From Vibrio inusitatus (GTDB taxonomy: Bacteria; Pseudomonadota; Gammaproteobacteria; Enterobacterales; Vibrionaceae): a DNA stretch of 64,000 nucleotides. The stretch is taken from positions 2,418,001 through 2,482,000 of the forward strand of contig AP024878.1 of assembly GCA_024346935.1 (NCBI GenBank), in the 5' to 3' direction. Shown here piece after piece: positions 44,897-54,037 of this stretch (position 1 is the stretch's first letter; every line of letters begins with the position of its first letter). The translations under genes were made by a program, and so were the position numbers. The notes below the pieces were generated by a model. It had not been told where the DNA came from. It made no database searches and saw only the letters and a list, made by a program, of their open reading frames with translations.

Positions 44897-45531
44897 TAAC
44901 GAACTAGACGCATCTCACGTTCAGCTTCAGTCAAAGAAGCTAGGAATGAATCACGCTCAAATACACGGTTCATGTAAATCTTAAGCTCTTTTGAACCAGG
45001 ACCTGTAAGCTCGATACCGAACGTTGGCAAGCGCCAAAGTAGTGGTGCAAGGTAACAATCAATCAAGCTAAAGTCTTCACTCATGAAGTACTCGCTTTCC
45101 GCAAATAGTGGACCAAGCATTAGTAGGTCATTGCGTAGTTTTTGACGTGCTTTCTCTTGCTCTTCACCTGTTGTAGAGATGATCTTCTCTGCAACGCTGT
45201 ACCAGTTACGCTGAATGCGGTACATCATTAGACGGTTCTTACCACGATCTACTGGGTATACAGGCATTAGCGGCGGATGCGGGAAACGCTCGTCTAGGTA
45301 TTCCATAATGATCTTTGAATCGTACAGTGTCAGTTCACGATCAACGAGAGTTGGAACAGATTTGTATGGGTTCAATTCTGCAAGTTCAGCAGGTAGGTTC
45401 GCCTCGTCAACTAGCTCAACTTCGACGGCTACGCCTTTCTCAGCCAAAACGATACGTACCTGATGGCTAGCCATATCAGTAGCACTTGAGAATAGAGTCA
45501 TCACAGAACGTTTATTGGCAGCTACAGCCAT
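44896..45531 (-). CDS. sspA: stringent starvation protein A (RNAP-associated, GST fold)
   Basis: A glutathione-S-transferase-fold protein that binds RNA polymerase holoenzyme and acts in stationary phase, acid resistance and virulence gene control. 211 residues. A thioredoxin-like N-terminal domain (SVMTLFSSATDMASHQVRIV, NPYKSVPTLVDRELTLYDS) is followed by the helical domain. It lacks the catalytic GST residues expected for activity, as is usual in SspA. It lies downstream of petC with a hairpin between and is coupled to sspB. Confidence 0.95.
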   Translation of the reverse strand: MAVAANKRSVMTLFSSATDMASHQVRIVLAEKGVAVEVELVDEANLPAELAELNPYKSVPTLVDRELTLYDSKIIMEYLDERFPHPPLMPVYPVDRGKNRLMMYRIQRNWYSVAEKIISTTGEEQEKARQKLRNDLLMLGPLFAESEYFMSEDFSLIDCYLAPLLWRLPTFGIELTGPGSKELKIYMNRVFERDSFLASLTEAEREMRLVR

Positions 45532-45563
45532 GAGCCCTCCGGTATAGTAATTTTAAATAGAAG

Positions 45564-45590
45564 AATGGAGGCAACACGCCTCCATTACAG
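45564..45590 (-). terminator. probable terminator of petABC
   Basis: A perfect 9 bp stem AATGGAGGC-GTGTT-GCCTCCATT on the minus strand lies about 30 bp after the petC stop. The following CTTCTATTT is only moderately T-rich. Confidence 0.65.
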
Positions 45591-45615
45591 AAATCAGCAC
45601 GATATGATATCACAA

Positions 45616-46353
45616 TCAGTGAATGTCACGCCAATACTCTTTATATAGAAGATAGCCAACACCAGTGAAAATCACTAGAAATAACAGTACCCAAATACCC
45701 ATGCTTTCACGCTCTACCTGAACTGGGTCACCCGCATATTCTAGGAAGTTCACAAGGTCGCGTACTGCATCATCATATTCACTTTGACTTAGCTCACCCG
45801 TACCGTCAGCTTTAACACCAACAACCACTTGCTGCTCTTGACCGCCAACCATGTGCGTTTCAACAACAGGTTGAGGCACACCTTGAAGCTCTTGCAGTAC
45901 ATGAGGCATACCCACACTAGGGAAGATCACGTTGTTCACACCAAATGGACGGCTTGGATCTTCATAGAAAGAACGCAAGTAAGTGTACAGCCAATCTACA
46001 CCGCGTACTCGAGCCGTTAGCGTTAGATCAGGTGGTGCAACACCAAACCATCTAGCCGCATCCTCTGCTGGCATATTGTTAACCATCAATTCACCGACCG
46101 CAGCCTCTGAATCAAACATTAGATTTTCACGCATCAGATCCAATGGAATATCTAGATCGGTAGCAACACGCTCATAACGTTGGTATTGAGTAGAGTGACA
46201 AGCAAAGCAGTAGTTCATAAACGTCTGTGCACCACGCTGCAAAGACGCTTTGTCACGAATATCATTGTTTGCTTTATCCAGAGCGAAGTTACCGCCGGCA
46301 GCGAATCCAAGAGCAGGCACTAGCGCAAATAACAATACGAATAACTTTTTCAT
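45616..46353 (-). CDS. petC: cytochrome c1 of the bc1 complex
   Basis: Haem c subunit of ubiquinol:cytochrome c oxidoreductase (complex III). 245 residues: a cleavable signal peptide (to about AAG 20), the haem-binding motif CFACH at 49-53, the axial-Met region, and a C-terminal membrane anchor (GIWVLLFLVIFTGVGYLLY). It passes electrons from the Rieske protein to periplasmic cytochrome c. It overlaps petB by one base and closes the petABC operon. Confidence 0.96.
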   Translation of the reverse strand: MKKLFVLLFALVPALGFAAGGNFALDKANNDIRDKASLQRGAQTFMNYCFACHSTQYQRYERVATDLDIPLDLMRENLMFDSEAAVGELMVNNMPAEDAARWFGVAPPDLTLTARVRGVDWLYTYLRSFYEDPSRPFGVNNVIFPSVGMPHVLQELQGVPQPVVETHMVGGQEQQVVVGVKADGTGELSQSEYDDAVRDLVNFLEYAGDPVQVERESMGIWVLLFLVIFTGVGYLLYKEYWRDIH

Positions 46354-47615
46354 TATTTGGTGATCCTTGTCGGTAGTGTCTTAGTCTTTTCGTTCTTACT
46401 GTAGATAAACAGCACTACAAAGAACATGAAGTAACCCAGACTGAACAAACGAGATAGGTTCGTGTACAACTCAGTAGCAGGAAGCGTACCCAGCACACCT
46501 AGACCAATGAATGAAATCGTAAACTGAATCAAGTTGATCAAGTGGATCTTACTTCTGTAACGGAAAGAACGCACATTACAACGGTCAATCCATGGCAGTA
46601 AGAACAACACGACAATAGAGCCACCAAAGAAGATAAAGCCAATCAGCTTGTCAGGAATCGCACGCAAGATGGCATAGTTCGGAGAGAAGTACCAAACCGG
46701 CGCGATATGCTCAGGCGTTTTCAGTGGGTTAGCAACTTCAAAGTTAGGCGGCTCAAGGAAGAAGCCTCCCATCGCTGGCGCATAAAACAACACGTAGCTA
46801 AAGAACAATAAGAATATACCAACATAAAACAGATCTTTTACAGTCCCGTATGGATGGAACGGCATTGAATCGATAATGTCGTATTTCTTGCTGTAGTCTT
46901 CATGGAACTTGAATTCTGGCTCGTAGTCATCACCCATAGTGCCTTTTGGTAGCTTAGTATCAATACCATCAGGGTTATTAGAGCCGACTTCATGCAGAGC
47001 CAAAATATGCAAAGCAACAAGTAGCAAGAGTACGATTGGTAGAGCGATAACGTGCAGGGCGAAGAAACGGTTCAGAGTAGCACCTGAGATAACGTAATCG
47101 CCACGAATCCATAGTGTTAGGTCATCACCAATAACAGGGATAGCACCAAACAAGCCGATAATTACCTGTGCACCCCAATAAGACATTTGTCCCCAAGGTA
47201 GCATGTAACCCATGAAGGCCTCAGCCATCAGAACCACAAACAACAACATACCAAATAACCACACGAGTTCACGTGGTTTTTGGTATGAACCGTAGATGAG
47301 GCCGCGGTACATATGCAGATAAACAACAATAAAGAAGAACGATGCGCCGGTAGAGTGCATATAACGAAGAAGCCAACCGTACTCCACATCACGCATGATG
47401 TATTCAACAGAAGCAAATGCCCCTTCTGCTGACGGTACATAGTTCATAGTTAGCCAAATGCCAGTAACGATTTGGTTGACCAAAACCAGCATTGCTAGCG
47501 CACCAAAGATATACCAAAAATTTGAGTTCTTTGGCTGTGGATACTCCGACATGTGCTTACGGTAGGTATTCATAGCCGGGATGCGTTTTTCAATCCAGCC
47601 GAGTAAAGCCTCCAT
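46353..47615 (-). CDS. petB: cytochrome b of the bc1 complex
   Basis: Di-haem membrane core of complex III. 420 residues with about eight membrane helices. Haem His residues sit in RYMHSTGASFFFIVVYLHMY and in the later FFALHVIALPIVLLLLVALH helix. The quinol-site PEWY-type motif appears as APVWYFSPNYAILRAIPDK. It overlaps petC and petA by one base each. Confidence 0.97.
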   Translation of the reverse strand: MEALLGWIEKRIPAMNTYRKHMSEYPQPKNSNFWYIFGALAMLVLVNQIVTGIWLTMNYVPSAEGAFASVEYIMRDVEYGWLLRYMHSTGASFFFIVVYLHMYRGLIYGSYQKPRELVWLFGMLLFVVLMAEAFMGYMLPWGQMSYWGAQVIIGLFGAIPVIGDDLTLWIRGDYVISGATLNRFFALHVIALPIVLLLLVALHILALHEVGSNNPDGIDTKLPKGTMGDDYEPEFKFHEDYSKKYDIIDSMPFHPYGTVKDLFYVGIFLLFFSYVLFYAPAMGGFFLEPPNFEVANPLKTPEHIAPVWYFSPNYAILRAIPDKLIGFIFFGGSIVVLFLLPWIDRCNVRSFRYRSKIHLINLIQFTISFIGLGVLGTLPATELYTNLSRLFSLGYFMFFVVLFIYSKNEKTKTLPTRITK

Positions 47616-48205
47616 TACGCCTCTCCTTGGTCTTCGCCGATTAAAATTAGGTTATCATCCAGATACATATGTGGCGGTACGGCTAGGTTGTAAGGTGCAG
47701 GAACACCCTGAAATACGCGTCCAGCCATATCAAATTTTGAGCCATGACATGGGCAGAAGAATCCCGACTTCACTCCGCTAACTTGCTCACCAAAACTGTT
47801 CGGCAGATACGTTGGAGAACAACCTAAGTGAGTACATAGGCCTACTGCAATAAAGATTTCAGGCTTTAAGGAACGATAAGGATTTTGTGCGTAAGACGGT
47901 TGTTGTTCCTCAACTGAATCTGGGTCTCGCAGTTGGTCAGCTAGTTGCCCAAGCTCATCCAGAGTACCTTGCCCACGTTTTACAACCCAAACAGGTTGAC
48001 CACGCCAGATTACACGGGCCATCTGCCCCTCTTCTAGCTTACTAATATCGAATTCAACTGGAGCGCCAGCTGATTTAGCTCTAGCACTTGGATTCCAAGA
48101 TTTGATAAAAGGTACAGCGACAGCTGCTGCTCCTAATCCCCCAACCACTGCTGTAGTGGCGGTTAGAAACTTGCGACGTCCATTATTTAGTGGCGCATTG
48201 CTCAT
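47615..48205 (-). CDS. petA: Rieske iron-sulfur subunit of the bc1 complex, Tat substrate
   Basis: The 2Fe-2S subunit of complex III. From ATG 48205 it is 196 residues. It has a twin-arginine signal (GRRKFLTATTAVVGG, Arg10-Arg11) that stays as the membrane anchor, and the cluster-binding boxes CTHLGCS and CPCHGSKFD near the C-terminus. An in-frame ATG at 48220 is also preceded by AAAGGAG but only 3 bases away. GGAG at 8 bases before 48205 and the family's MSNAPL-type start favour the shorter form. It starts the petABC operon. Confidence 0.95.
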   Translation of the reverse strand: MSNAPLNNGRRKFLTATTAVVGGLGAAAVAVPFIKSWNPSARAKSAGAPVEFDISKLEEGQMARVIWRGQPVWVVKRGQGTLDELGQLADQLRDPDSVEEQQPSYAQNPYRSLKPEIFIAVGLCTHLGCSPTYLPNSFGEQVSGVKSGFFCPCHGSKFDMAGRVFQGVPAPYNLAVPPHMYLDDNLILIGEDQGEA

Positions 48206-48299
48206 CCAACATTCTCCCATTTGCTCCTTTGGATAGAATTACTCCTTCAACAGAGCACGGCTTAAAAATTCAAACTTTGATTCTATTTTTATGAGGGAA

Positions 48300-48328
48300 A
48301 TGATAAAGAAAACGCTACTTTAAGACAA
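48300..48328 (-). promoter_or_regulatory. petABC promoter
   Basis: On the minus strand TTGTCT (48323-48328), 17 bp and TATCAT (48300-48305), giving a leader of about 90 bases. The rest of the 330 bp gap to rpsI (48206-48535) holds the rpsI terminator and a small dyad GTGAA-ACA-TTCAC. Confidence 0.6.
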
Positions 48329-48453
48329 GATAAAGCTACTTTTTTACAACATATCTGAAGCAAATCAGAGCATAGGTCACAAAAGAGGTGAAAGTGAAAC
48401 ATTCACTACGGAAGATACTAAGTAGAAAGGAGTTTTTGAAGAGATAAAAAAAC

Positions 48454-48483
48454 AAAAAGCCCGGTATAAAACCGAGCTTTTTT
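48454..48483. terminator. terminator of rplM-rpsI
   Basis: AAAAAGCCCGGT-ATAAA-ACCGAGCTTTTTT, about 50 bp after rpsI; symmetric enough to act in both directions. Confidence 0.88.
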
Positions 48484-48535
48484 GACACAATCCCAACCAA
48501 AAAGGCTGGAGCATTGCTCTTTCTGAAAAGAAAGA

Positions 48536-48928
48536 TTAACGCTTTGAGAACTGTGGTTTACGACGTGCTTTACGTAGACCAACTTTCTTACGTTCAACTT
48601 GACGTGCGTCACGTGTAACGTATCCAGCTGCGCGTAGAGCAGGGCGTAGAGTTTCATCGAACTCCATAAGAGCGCGAGTGATGCCGTGGCGGATAGCGCC
48701 AGCTTGACCAGAAATACCACCGCCAGAAACAGTGATGTATAGGTCTAGCTTGTCTAACATTTCAACTAGCTCAAGTGGTTGACGAACAACCATACGAGAA
48801 GTTTCACGACCAAAGTAAACATCAAGGCTACGCTTGTTGATTACGATGTTACCAGCACCCGGTTTGATGAAAACACGAGCAGCTGAGCTCTTGCGGCGAC
48901 CAGTGCCGTAGTATTGATTCTCTGCCAT
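48536..48928 (-). CDS. rpsI: 30S ribosomal protein S9
   Basis: A ribosomal protein whose C-terminal tail reaches the P-site tRNA. 130 residues from ATG 48928 ([15 protein letters not shown]). The frame is open two codons further to a TTG, but the family start is MAENQYYG. The characteristic basic C-terminus [17 protein letters not shown] is intact. It lies 15 bp after rplM, the conserved L13-S9 pair. Confidence 0.98.
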   Translation of the reverse strand: MAENQYYGTGRRKSSAARVFIKPGAGNIVINKRSLDVYFGRETSRMVVRQPLELVEMLDKLDLYITVSGGGISGQAGAIRHGITRALMEFDETLRPALRAAGYVTRDARQVERKKVGLRKARRKPQFSKR

Positions 48929-48943
48929 TTCCAAATTCCCCGA

Positions 48944-49372
48944 TTAGATGTCTAGTACTTGTGGTTGTTGAGCAGCATGGTTGTGCTCAGCGCCAGCGTA
49001 TACTTTTAGCTTACGGTACATTGCGCGGCCTAGAGGACCACGTGGTAACATACCTTTAACAGCTAGTTCGATAACCATTTCTGGTTTCTTATCGATCAAC
49101 TTTTCAAAAGTGATAGATTTAAGACCACCTGGGAATTCAGTGTGACGGTAATACACTTTACCTTTAGCCTTGTTACCTGTTACAGCAACTTTCTCAGCGT
49201 TAACAACGATGATGTAATCACCAGTGTCACAGTGAGGAGTGTATTCAGCTTTATGCTTGCCGCGTAGGCGAGAAGCGATTTCACTTGCAAGACGACCAAG
49301 AGTTTTGCCTTCAGCGTCTACAACATACCAGTCACGTTTTACTGTTTCTGGTTTAGCAACGAAAGTTTTCAT
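48944..49372 (-). CDS. rplM: 50S ribosomal protein L13
   Basis: An early assembly protein of the large subunit. 142 residues, the same as E. coli. Family motifs are [32 protein letters not shown] and [20 protein letters not shown]. It heads the rplM-rpsI operon, with a strong promoter and a hairpin-containing leader of about 140 bases that could serve autoregulation. Confidence 0.98.
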   Translation of the reverse strand: MKTFVAKPETVKRDWYVVDAEGKTLGRLASEIASRLRGKHKAEYTPHCDTGDYIIVVNAEKVAVTGNKAKGKVYYRHTEFPGGLKSITFEKLIDKKPEMVIELAVKGMLPRGPLGRAMYRKLKVYAGAEHNHAAQQPQVLDI

Positions 49373-49409
49373 GCTAATAATAACCCGTTAATTTGAATTT
49401 AAACTAAAA

Positions 49410-49423
49410 GGAGCAATTGCTCC
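49410..49423 (-). promoter_or_regulatory. leader hairpin before rplM
   Basis: GGAGCAATTGCTCC is a perfect 14 bp palindrome followed on the minus strand by TTTTAG, 37 bases before the rplM ATG. It may be a feedback or attenuation element of the L13 leader. The 49373-49639 gap otherwise holds the promoter and no gene. Confidence 0.45.
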
Positions 49424-49519
49424 CACTGTCTAAGAGCCCAGTCATCACCCCTTCGAGTGGTGGCACTCTTTGGTAAGTTTCTATAAAGAAAATCACCTGC
49501 AGTAACGGTGGGTCGCCGG

Positions 49520-49547
49520 ATTATACCGAAGCCCACTAAAAACGCAA
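49520..49547 (-). promoter_or_regulatory. rplM-rpsI promoter
   Basis: On the minus strand TTGCGT (49542-49547), 16 bp and a perfect TATAAT (49520-49525), followed by a GC-rich stretch (CCGGCGACC) of discriminator type often seen at stringently controlled ribosomal promoters. Confidence 0.7.
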
Positions 49548-49639
49548 TCCTATTTGAGAGTTTTTTGAACGTTTCTTAGCATATAGAGGCCAAGCATAAA
49601 GCATTAGTATTGCTCTTACTCTTTAATTACCGAGCTTAA

Positions 49640-50758
49640 CTAAGCAAGATGCTCCTCTGCTAAATAGTCATTACTCTGCATCTCAGTGAGTCGCGATTCA
49701 CAGCGCTGAAATTCAAACCCAAGTCGTTCACCTGCATATAACTCGGTCAATGGCACAGCGGCTGCAATGATTAGGCAAACTCGCCTTTCATAAAACTCAT
49801 CCACTAGAGCTATAAAACGCCTCGCTGCATCATCATTATCTGCATCCAGCTTAGGTACATCGGAGAGCAATACCGTATGGTACTCCTTCGACAACTCAAT
49901 GTAGTCATTTTGACTGCGAGCGGTTTGACACAACTGAGCAAAACTTGCCATAAGCACACCATTGTATGCATTGAGCACTTCTAATTGCCTGTGATTCACT
50001 TCTATGGTTGTTTCAGACTCCCCACTTTCTACTTTTATTGCACTTAAGGTTTCAAAATAAGCATCGAGGTTATGCTGAGCCTTCAGATCTAACGGATAAT
50101 GATAGAGCTCAGCCTGCTCCAATGTACGCATCCGAAAGTCATTGTCACTGTTTAACTCAAAGACCTGACAGTTCTTTTCGATCAATTCGATTGCTGGCAA
50201 AAAACGAGCCCGTTGCAGACCGTTCCTATAAAGCAGGTGTGGTGGAATGTTAGAGGTCGCCACTAAAGTAATGTTTCGCGCAAATAATGCCTGAAATAAG
50301 GTGCCGAGCAGCATGGCATCTGTGATATCAGAGACAAAAAACTCATCAAAGCAGATAATATCTGCTTCACTCTTGAACTTATCAGCCACAATCTCTAATG
50401 GATCAGATTGTTGTTGCAACTGCTTCAATTCATCATGAACTCGATACATAAAGCGATGAAAGTGCATACGCATTTTCTTATCGCTTGGATACAACTCATA
50501 AAAGCTATCCATAAGGTAGGTTTTGCCGCGACCGACTCCACCCCATACATAAAGTCCTTGTGGTGCTGCTTGTTGAGTTGGCTCAGGCTTAGCAAACCAT
50601 TGACGCCAGCCTTTTTTCGGCTCGGGAACAGGAATTTGAGCATATTGCTGAAGGCGAACGTACAAATTTTCAAATGCCTGCACAGCCTTATGTTGCTGAG
50701 GGTCAAATTGAAAACTGTGATGTTCGATATCGTATTGATACTTTTCTAAGGGTGTCAT
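49640..50758 (-). CDS. zapE: cell division ATPase ZapE (AFG1 family)
   Basis: An AAA-type ATPase of the AFG1 family that modulates Z-ring stability. 372 residues. Walker A is GGVGRGKTYLMDSF near residues 72-85 and Walker B IICFDEFFVSD near 133-143. The sensor-like LVATSNIPPHLLYRNGLQR and the RRFIALVDEFYER region follow. It diverges from zapG across 118 bp. Confidence 0.95.
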   Translation of the reverse strand: MTPLEKYQYDIEHHSFQFDPQQHKAVQAFENLYVRLQQYAQIPVPEPKKGWRQWFAKPEPTQQAAPQGLYVWGGVGRGKTYLMDSFYELYPSDKKMRMHFHRFMYRVHDELKQLQQQSDPLEIVADKFKSEADIICFDEFFVSDITDAMLLGTLFQALFARNITLVATSNIPPHLLYRNGLQRARFLPAIELIEKNCQVFELNSDNDFRMRTLEQAELYHYPLDLKAQHNLDAYFETLSAIKVESGESETTIEVNHRQLEVLNAYNGVLMASFAQLCQTARSQNDYIELSKEYHTVLLSDVPKLDADNDDAARRFIALVDEFYERRVCLIIAAAVPLTELYAGERLGFEFQRCESRLTEMQSNDYLAEEHLA

Positions 50759-50876
50759 TTTAGAGATGAACTACATTAGATTCTTTATTGGATAAGATTC
50801 TCATAGTAACATGAGGTATGTTGCAGTGTAAGAACACGGTAACTAGATTGTTAACAGATTAACAAAAGGAAATGCT

Positions 50877-51311
50877 ATGCCTTGGATTTATGCGATCGTC
50901 AGCCTATTCGTGGGTATCATCATTGGTGTGATCATCTCTCGCGTCACCACCCCGCAATATCAAAAACAGAAAGAGTTACAAAAAGAACTGGAAACCTCTA
51001 AGTTTGAGCTTGAGCAACAACGACAAGATTTAAATGATCACTTCTCTGCGTCGGCTCAAATCCTCGACAACATTGGTAAGGAATATCGCAAACTCTACGA
51101 GCACATGGCGAACACATCCAACGAACTACTACCTAACCTTCCAGCTCAAGACAACCCTTTTGCAGAGCGCATCGAAGTCAATGATAGTCGTTCAGAGACA
51201 ACTACCTCTAGCGATGAACCACCAAAGGACTACGCGAACGGTGCAACAGGTATGCTAAAAGAAGAGCAGAAGGAAATTTTGAAAGCTCCTGAAGCAATCA
51301 AGGCAACATAG
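50877..51311 (+). CDS. zapG: inner-membrane coiled-coil protein ZapG (YhcB, DUF1043)
   Basis: A 144-residue protein with one N-terminal membrane helix (IYAIVSLFVGIIIGVIISRV), then a coiled coil rich in Gln, Glu and Lys (about 28-75) and a polar, probably disordered C-terminal half. E. coli YhcB links cell elongation, division and envelope synthesis. AAAGGAA lies 7 bases before the ATG. The zapE-zapG-degQ-degS neighbourhood is the same as in E. coli. Confidence 0.92.
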   Translation: MPWIYAIVSLFVGIIIGVIISRVTTPQYQKQKELQKELETSKFELEQQRQDLNDHFSASAQILDNIGKEYRKLYEHMANTSNELLPNLPAQDNPFAERIEVNDSRSETTTSSDEPPKDYANGATGMLKEEQKEILKAPEAIKAT

Positions 51312-51424
51312 CTCAGTCTATTCAGGAATACGAAGCTACTTACACGGGCTAGATTTTTATCTAGAAACGGAACTTGCTCAGATTCCTTATGTCTCAAGCT
51401 TCATACTGTATAAAGGAGTTACCG

Positions 51425-52795
51425 ATGAAAAAACCTTTGCTTGCCTTGTCAGTTTTAACTTTAAGCTTGGGCTCTATTATTACGCCGCTTTATGCCGGTG
51501 CTGCCTTACCCGTTCAGGTTGAAGGAAACGAATTACCGAGTTTGGCACCCATGCTAGAGCGCGTTTCACCTGCAGTAGTCAGCATTGCTGTCGAAGGCAC
51601 TCAAGTTTCCAAACAACGCATTCCGGAAAGCTTTCGTTTCTTCTTTGGGGACGAGTTCCCAGCTGATCAAGTTCAAGAGCGCCCTTTTAGAGGATTAGGT
51701 TCTGGCGTTATTATTGATGCGGATAAAGGCCATATTGTCACCAACTACCACGTCATCAATGGTGCAGATACCATCAAAGTGCAACTCACTGATGGACGAG
51801 AATACGATGCAGAGCTTGTCGGTGGCGACAAGATGTCTGACGTGGCCTTACTTAAGCTAGAGAAAAAAGCGAAAGGCCTCACCGAAATAAAACTAGCAGA
51901 CTCTGATAAGCTGCGTGTTGGCGACTTCACTGTTGCTATTGGCAACCCATTTGGGCTCGGTCAAACTGTGACGTCTGGTATTGTATCGGCACTGGGTCGT
52001 AGTGGACTTAACCTTGAAAACCTTGAAAACTTTATTCAAACCGATGCGGCCATTAATAGTGGTAATTCTGGCGGTGCGCTAGTCAACCTCAATGGCGAGT
52101 TGATTGGTATAAACACCGCAATATTAGGGCCAAATGGTGGCAATGTTGGTATTGGTTTTGCTATTCCTTCTAATATGATGCGTAACCTTACTGACCAAAT
52201 TATTGAATTTGGTGAGGTAAAACGAGGTATGTTAGGCGTACAAGGCGGTGAAATCACCTCTGAACTCGCTGAAGCTCTTGGATATGAGTCAAGCCGAGGT
52301 GCCTTTGTAAACCAAGTAATGCCAGATAGCGCCGCTGATGAGGCTGGACTGCAAGCGGGAGACATCATTGTCTCGATTGACGGTAAGCGCGTTGATACCT
52401 TTAGTGAACTTCGCGCTAAAGTAGCAACGTTAGGTGCAGGTAAAGAAATAAAACTTGGTGTGATTCGTGATGGTGACAAAAAAGAGTTTAATGTCACTCT
52501 TGGCGAATCTCCACTTCAACAAACCAAGGCTGAACAACTTCATCCTGGATTGACCGGTGCAGCACTCAGCAACACTAAAGACTCTGATGGATACAAAGGG
52601 GTGAAAGTGACGTCGGTTGCAGATGGCTCTCCTGCTGCTTCCTATCAAATAGAGCAAGGAGACATCATTGTCGGAGTCAATCGCCAAGTCGTTGCGAATC
52701 TCGGTGAGTTTCGAGAGGTCCTAGAAAAGCAAGATGGTGTACTCGCACTTAATGTTCAGCGCGGTGATCGCAAGATCGTTATTGTTGTTAGATAA
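51425..52795 (+). CDS. degQ: periplasmic serine protease, DegQ/DegP family
   Basis: A secreted HtrA protease/chaperone for misfolded periplasmic proteins. From ATG 51425 (after AAAGGAG at 51413-51419) it is 456 residues: a signal peptide ending near AGA 26, then a trypsin-like domain with His109, Asp139 and Ser215 (NSGNSGGA), and two PDZ domains (about 260-350 and 370-455). Two PDZ domains separate it from DegS. The E. coli gene next to degS is degQ; this protein could also do the work of DegP. Confidence 0.95.
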   Translation: MKKPLLALSVLTLSLGSIITPLYAGAALPVQVEGNELPSLAPMLERVSPAVVSIAVEGTQVSKQRIPESFRFFFGDEFPADQVQERPFRGLGSGVIIDADKGHIVTNYHVINGADTIKVQLTDGREYDAELVGGDKMSDVALLKLEKKAKGLTEIKLADSDKLRVGDFTVAIGNPFGLGQTVTSGIVSALGRSGLNLENLENFIQTDAAINSGNSGGALVNLNGELIGINTAILGPNGGNVGIGFAIPSNMMRNLTDQIIEFGEVKRGMLGVQGGEITSELAEALGYESSRGAFVNQVMPDSAADEAGLQAGDIIVSIDGKRVDTFSELRAKVATLGAGKEIKLGVIRDGDKKEFNVTLGESPLQQTKAEQLHPGLTGAALSNTKDSDGYKGVKVTSVADGSPAASYQIEQGDIIVGVNRQVVANLGEFREVLEKQDGVLALNVQRGDRKIVIVVR

Positions 52796-52815
52796 AGCAA
52801 ACCATTGACTTAATT

Positions 52816-52843
52816 AGGGAAGCCCAACGGCTTCCCTTTTCTT
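52816..52843 (+). terminator. Rho-independent terminator of degQ
   Basis: AGGGAAGCC-CAAC-GGCTTCCCT followed by TTTTCTTT, 20 bp after the degQ stop. Confidence 0.9.
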
Positions 52844-52867
52844 TACTCAAAATTGAGTGTTATGCTT

Positions 52868-52876
52868 TGCTATAAT
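52868..52876 (+). promoter_or_regulatory. degS promoter (extended -10)
   Basis: TGCTATAAT, an extended -10 with a perfect TATAAT; expected start near 52883, only 16 bases before the degS ATG. Confidence 0.7.
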
Positions 52877-52898
52877 ACAACGCACTTTTGAGGGAAAC

Positions 52899-53984
52899 AT
52901 GCTGAGATATTTATTGCGCTCTATTTTACTTGGGTTGGTTGCCGCCGCCTTAGTGATTGCTGTGGTACCTGATCTGCGCAGTAAAATCATACCCGCCCCA
53001 AGCAAACCTCATGAAGCGCTAGTTGCGTCCGGTCCAATTTCATTCAACCAAGCAGTGAGACGTGCAGCCCCTGCAGTAGTCAATATTTATAGTCGTCAAT
53101 ACTCAGAAGATAACCGCAGTAAGCTAAAAACGCAGGGACTGGGATCTGGCGTCATAGTCAACGATAAAGGTTACATCATTACCAATTACCATGTGGTTGC
53201 CAGTGCCGATCAGGTAATCGTTGCCTTACAAGATGGTCGAGTAGCTAGTGCTCAATTGATTGGTCAAGACAGACGAACCGATATTGCCGTATTGCAAATC
53301 TCTATGTCAGACCTTCCTGTTATACCATTAAATTCAGACTACTTAGCGAAGGTTGGCGATATTGTGCTTGCAATAGGTAATCCGTATAACCTTGGTCAAA
53401 CCACCACCTTTGGTATTATCTCAGCGACTGGGCGCTCATCTATAAGCACCGATGGAAGACAAGCCTTCATTCAAACCGATGCCGCCATCAATGAAGGCAA
53501 CTCAGGTGGCGCTCTAGTGAATTCTCAAGGCGAACTCGTTGGAATCAACACCGCTTCCTTCCAACAAGCTACCGATCTTGAAACCTACGGGATCTCATTT
53601 GCCATACCGCAAAAACTCGCTACGAAGATTATGAATAAAATCATTGCTGATGGCCGGGTCATCCGTGGTTATATTGGCGTTGATGGACAAGATATCAGCT
53701 CGATGACCAACCGCTTGCTCGCAGGAAACTTCACTGGCGGAATTATTGTCCTTGGAGTTGAACCCGGAGGTCCAGCCGATAAAGCTGGCATTAAAGCACA
53801 AGACATCATAGTGAAAATTGGTGATATGGTTGCAGACAATAGACAAAATGTAATGGATGCAGTGACTGATGCACGTCCTGGTGCCGAAGTAAAAGTAGTG
53901 GTGGTTAGAGACGGAAAACAAAAAGAGTTAACTGTTGAAATTGGTGAGGACACTAGAAACTTCACACCGCAAAGCAAACAATAA
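52899..53984 (+). CDS. degS: membrane-anchored sigma-E stress sensor protease
   Basis: Senses unfolded porin C-termini through its PDZ domain and makes the first cut in RseA, which frees sigma E. From ATG 52899 (after AGGGA) it is 361 residues: one N-terminal membrane helix (about 5-24), a protease domain with His98, Asp128 and Ser202 (NEGNSGGA), and a single PDZ domain (about 245-350). The longer frame from 52857 runs through the promoter and is rejected. A terminator separates it from degQ. Confidence 0.96.
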   Translation: MLRYLLRSILLGLVAAALVIAVVPDLRSKIIPAPSKPHEALVASGPISFNQAVRRAAPAVVNIYSRQYSEDNRSKLKTQGLGSGVIVNDKGYIITNYHVVASADQVIVALQDGRVASAQLIGQDRRTDIAVLQISMSDLPVIPLNSDYLAKVGDIVLAIGNPYNLGQTTTFGIISATGRSSISTDGRQAFIQTDAAINEGNSGGALVNSQGELVGINTASFQQATDLETYGISFAIPQKLATKIMNKIIADGRVIRGYIGVDGQDISSMTNRLLAGNFTGGIIVLGVEPGGPADKAGIKAQDIIVKIGDMVADNRQNVMDAVTDARPGAEVKVVVVRDGKQKELTVEIGEDTRNFTPQSKQ

Positions 53985-53989
53985 ATAAT

Positions 53990-54017
53990 AAAAAAACCGC
54001 CGTGGCGGTTTTTTTAT
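53990..54017. terminator. bidirectional terminator between degS and parC
   Basis: AAAAAAACCGCC-GT-GGCGGTTTTTTT between convergent genes. Confidence 0.9.
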
Positions 54018-54037
54018 TTAAGTAAAGTCAGACTCGC

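Noticed and set aside
48220..48220. ATG at 48220 as the petA start
   Set aside because: AAAGGAG is only 3 bases away from it, and it adds MGECW before the usual MSNAPL start. The possibility is kept as secondary.
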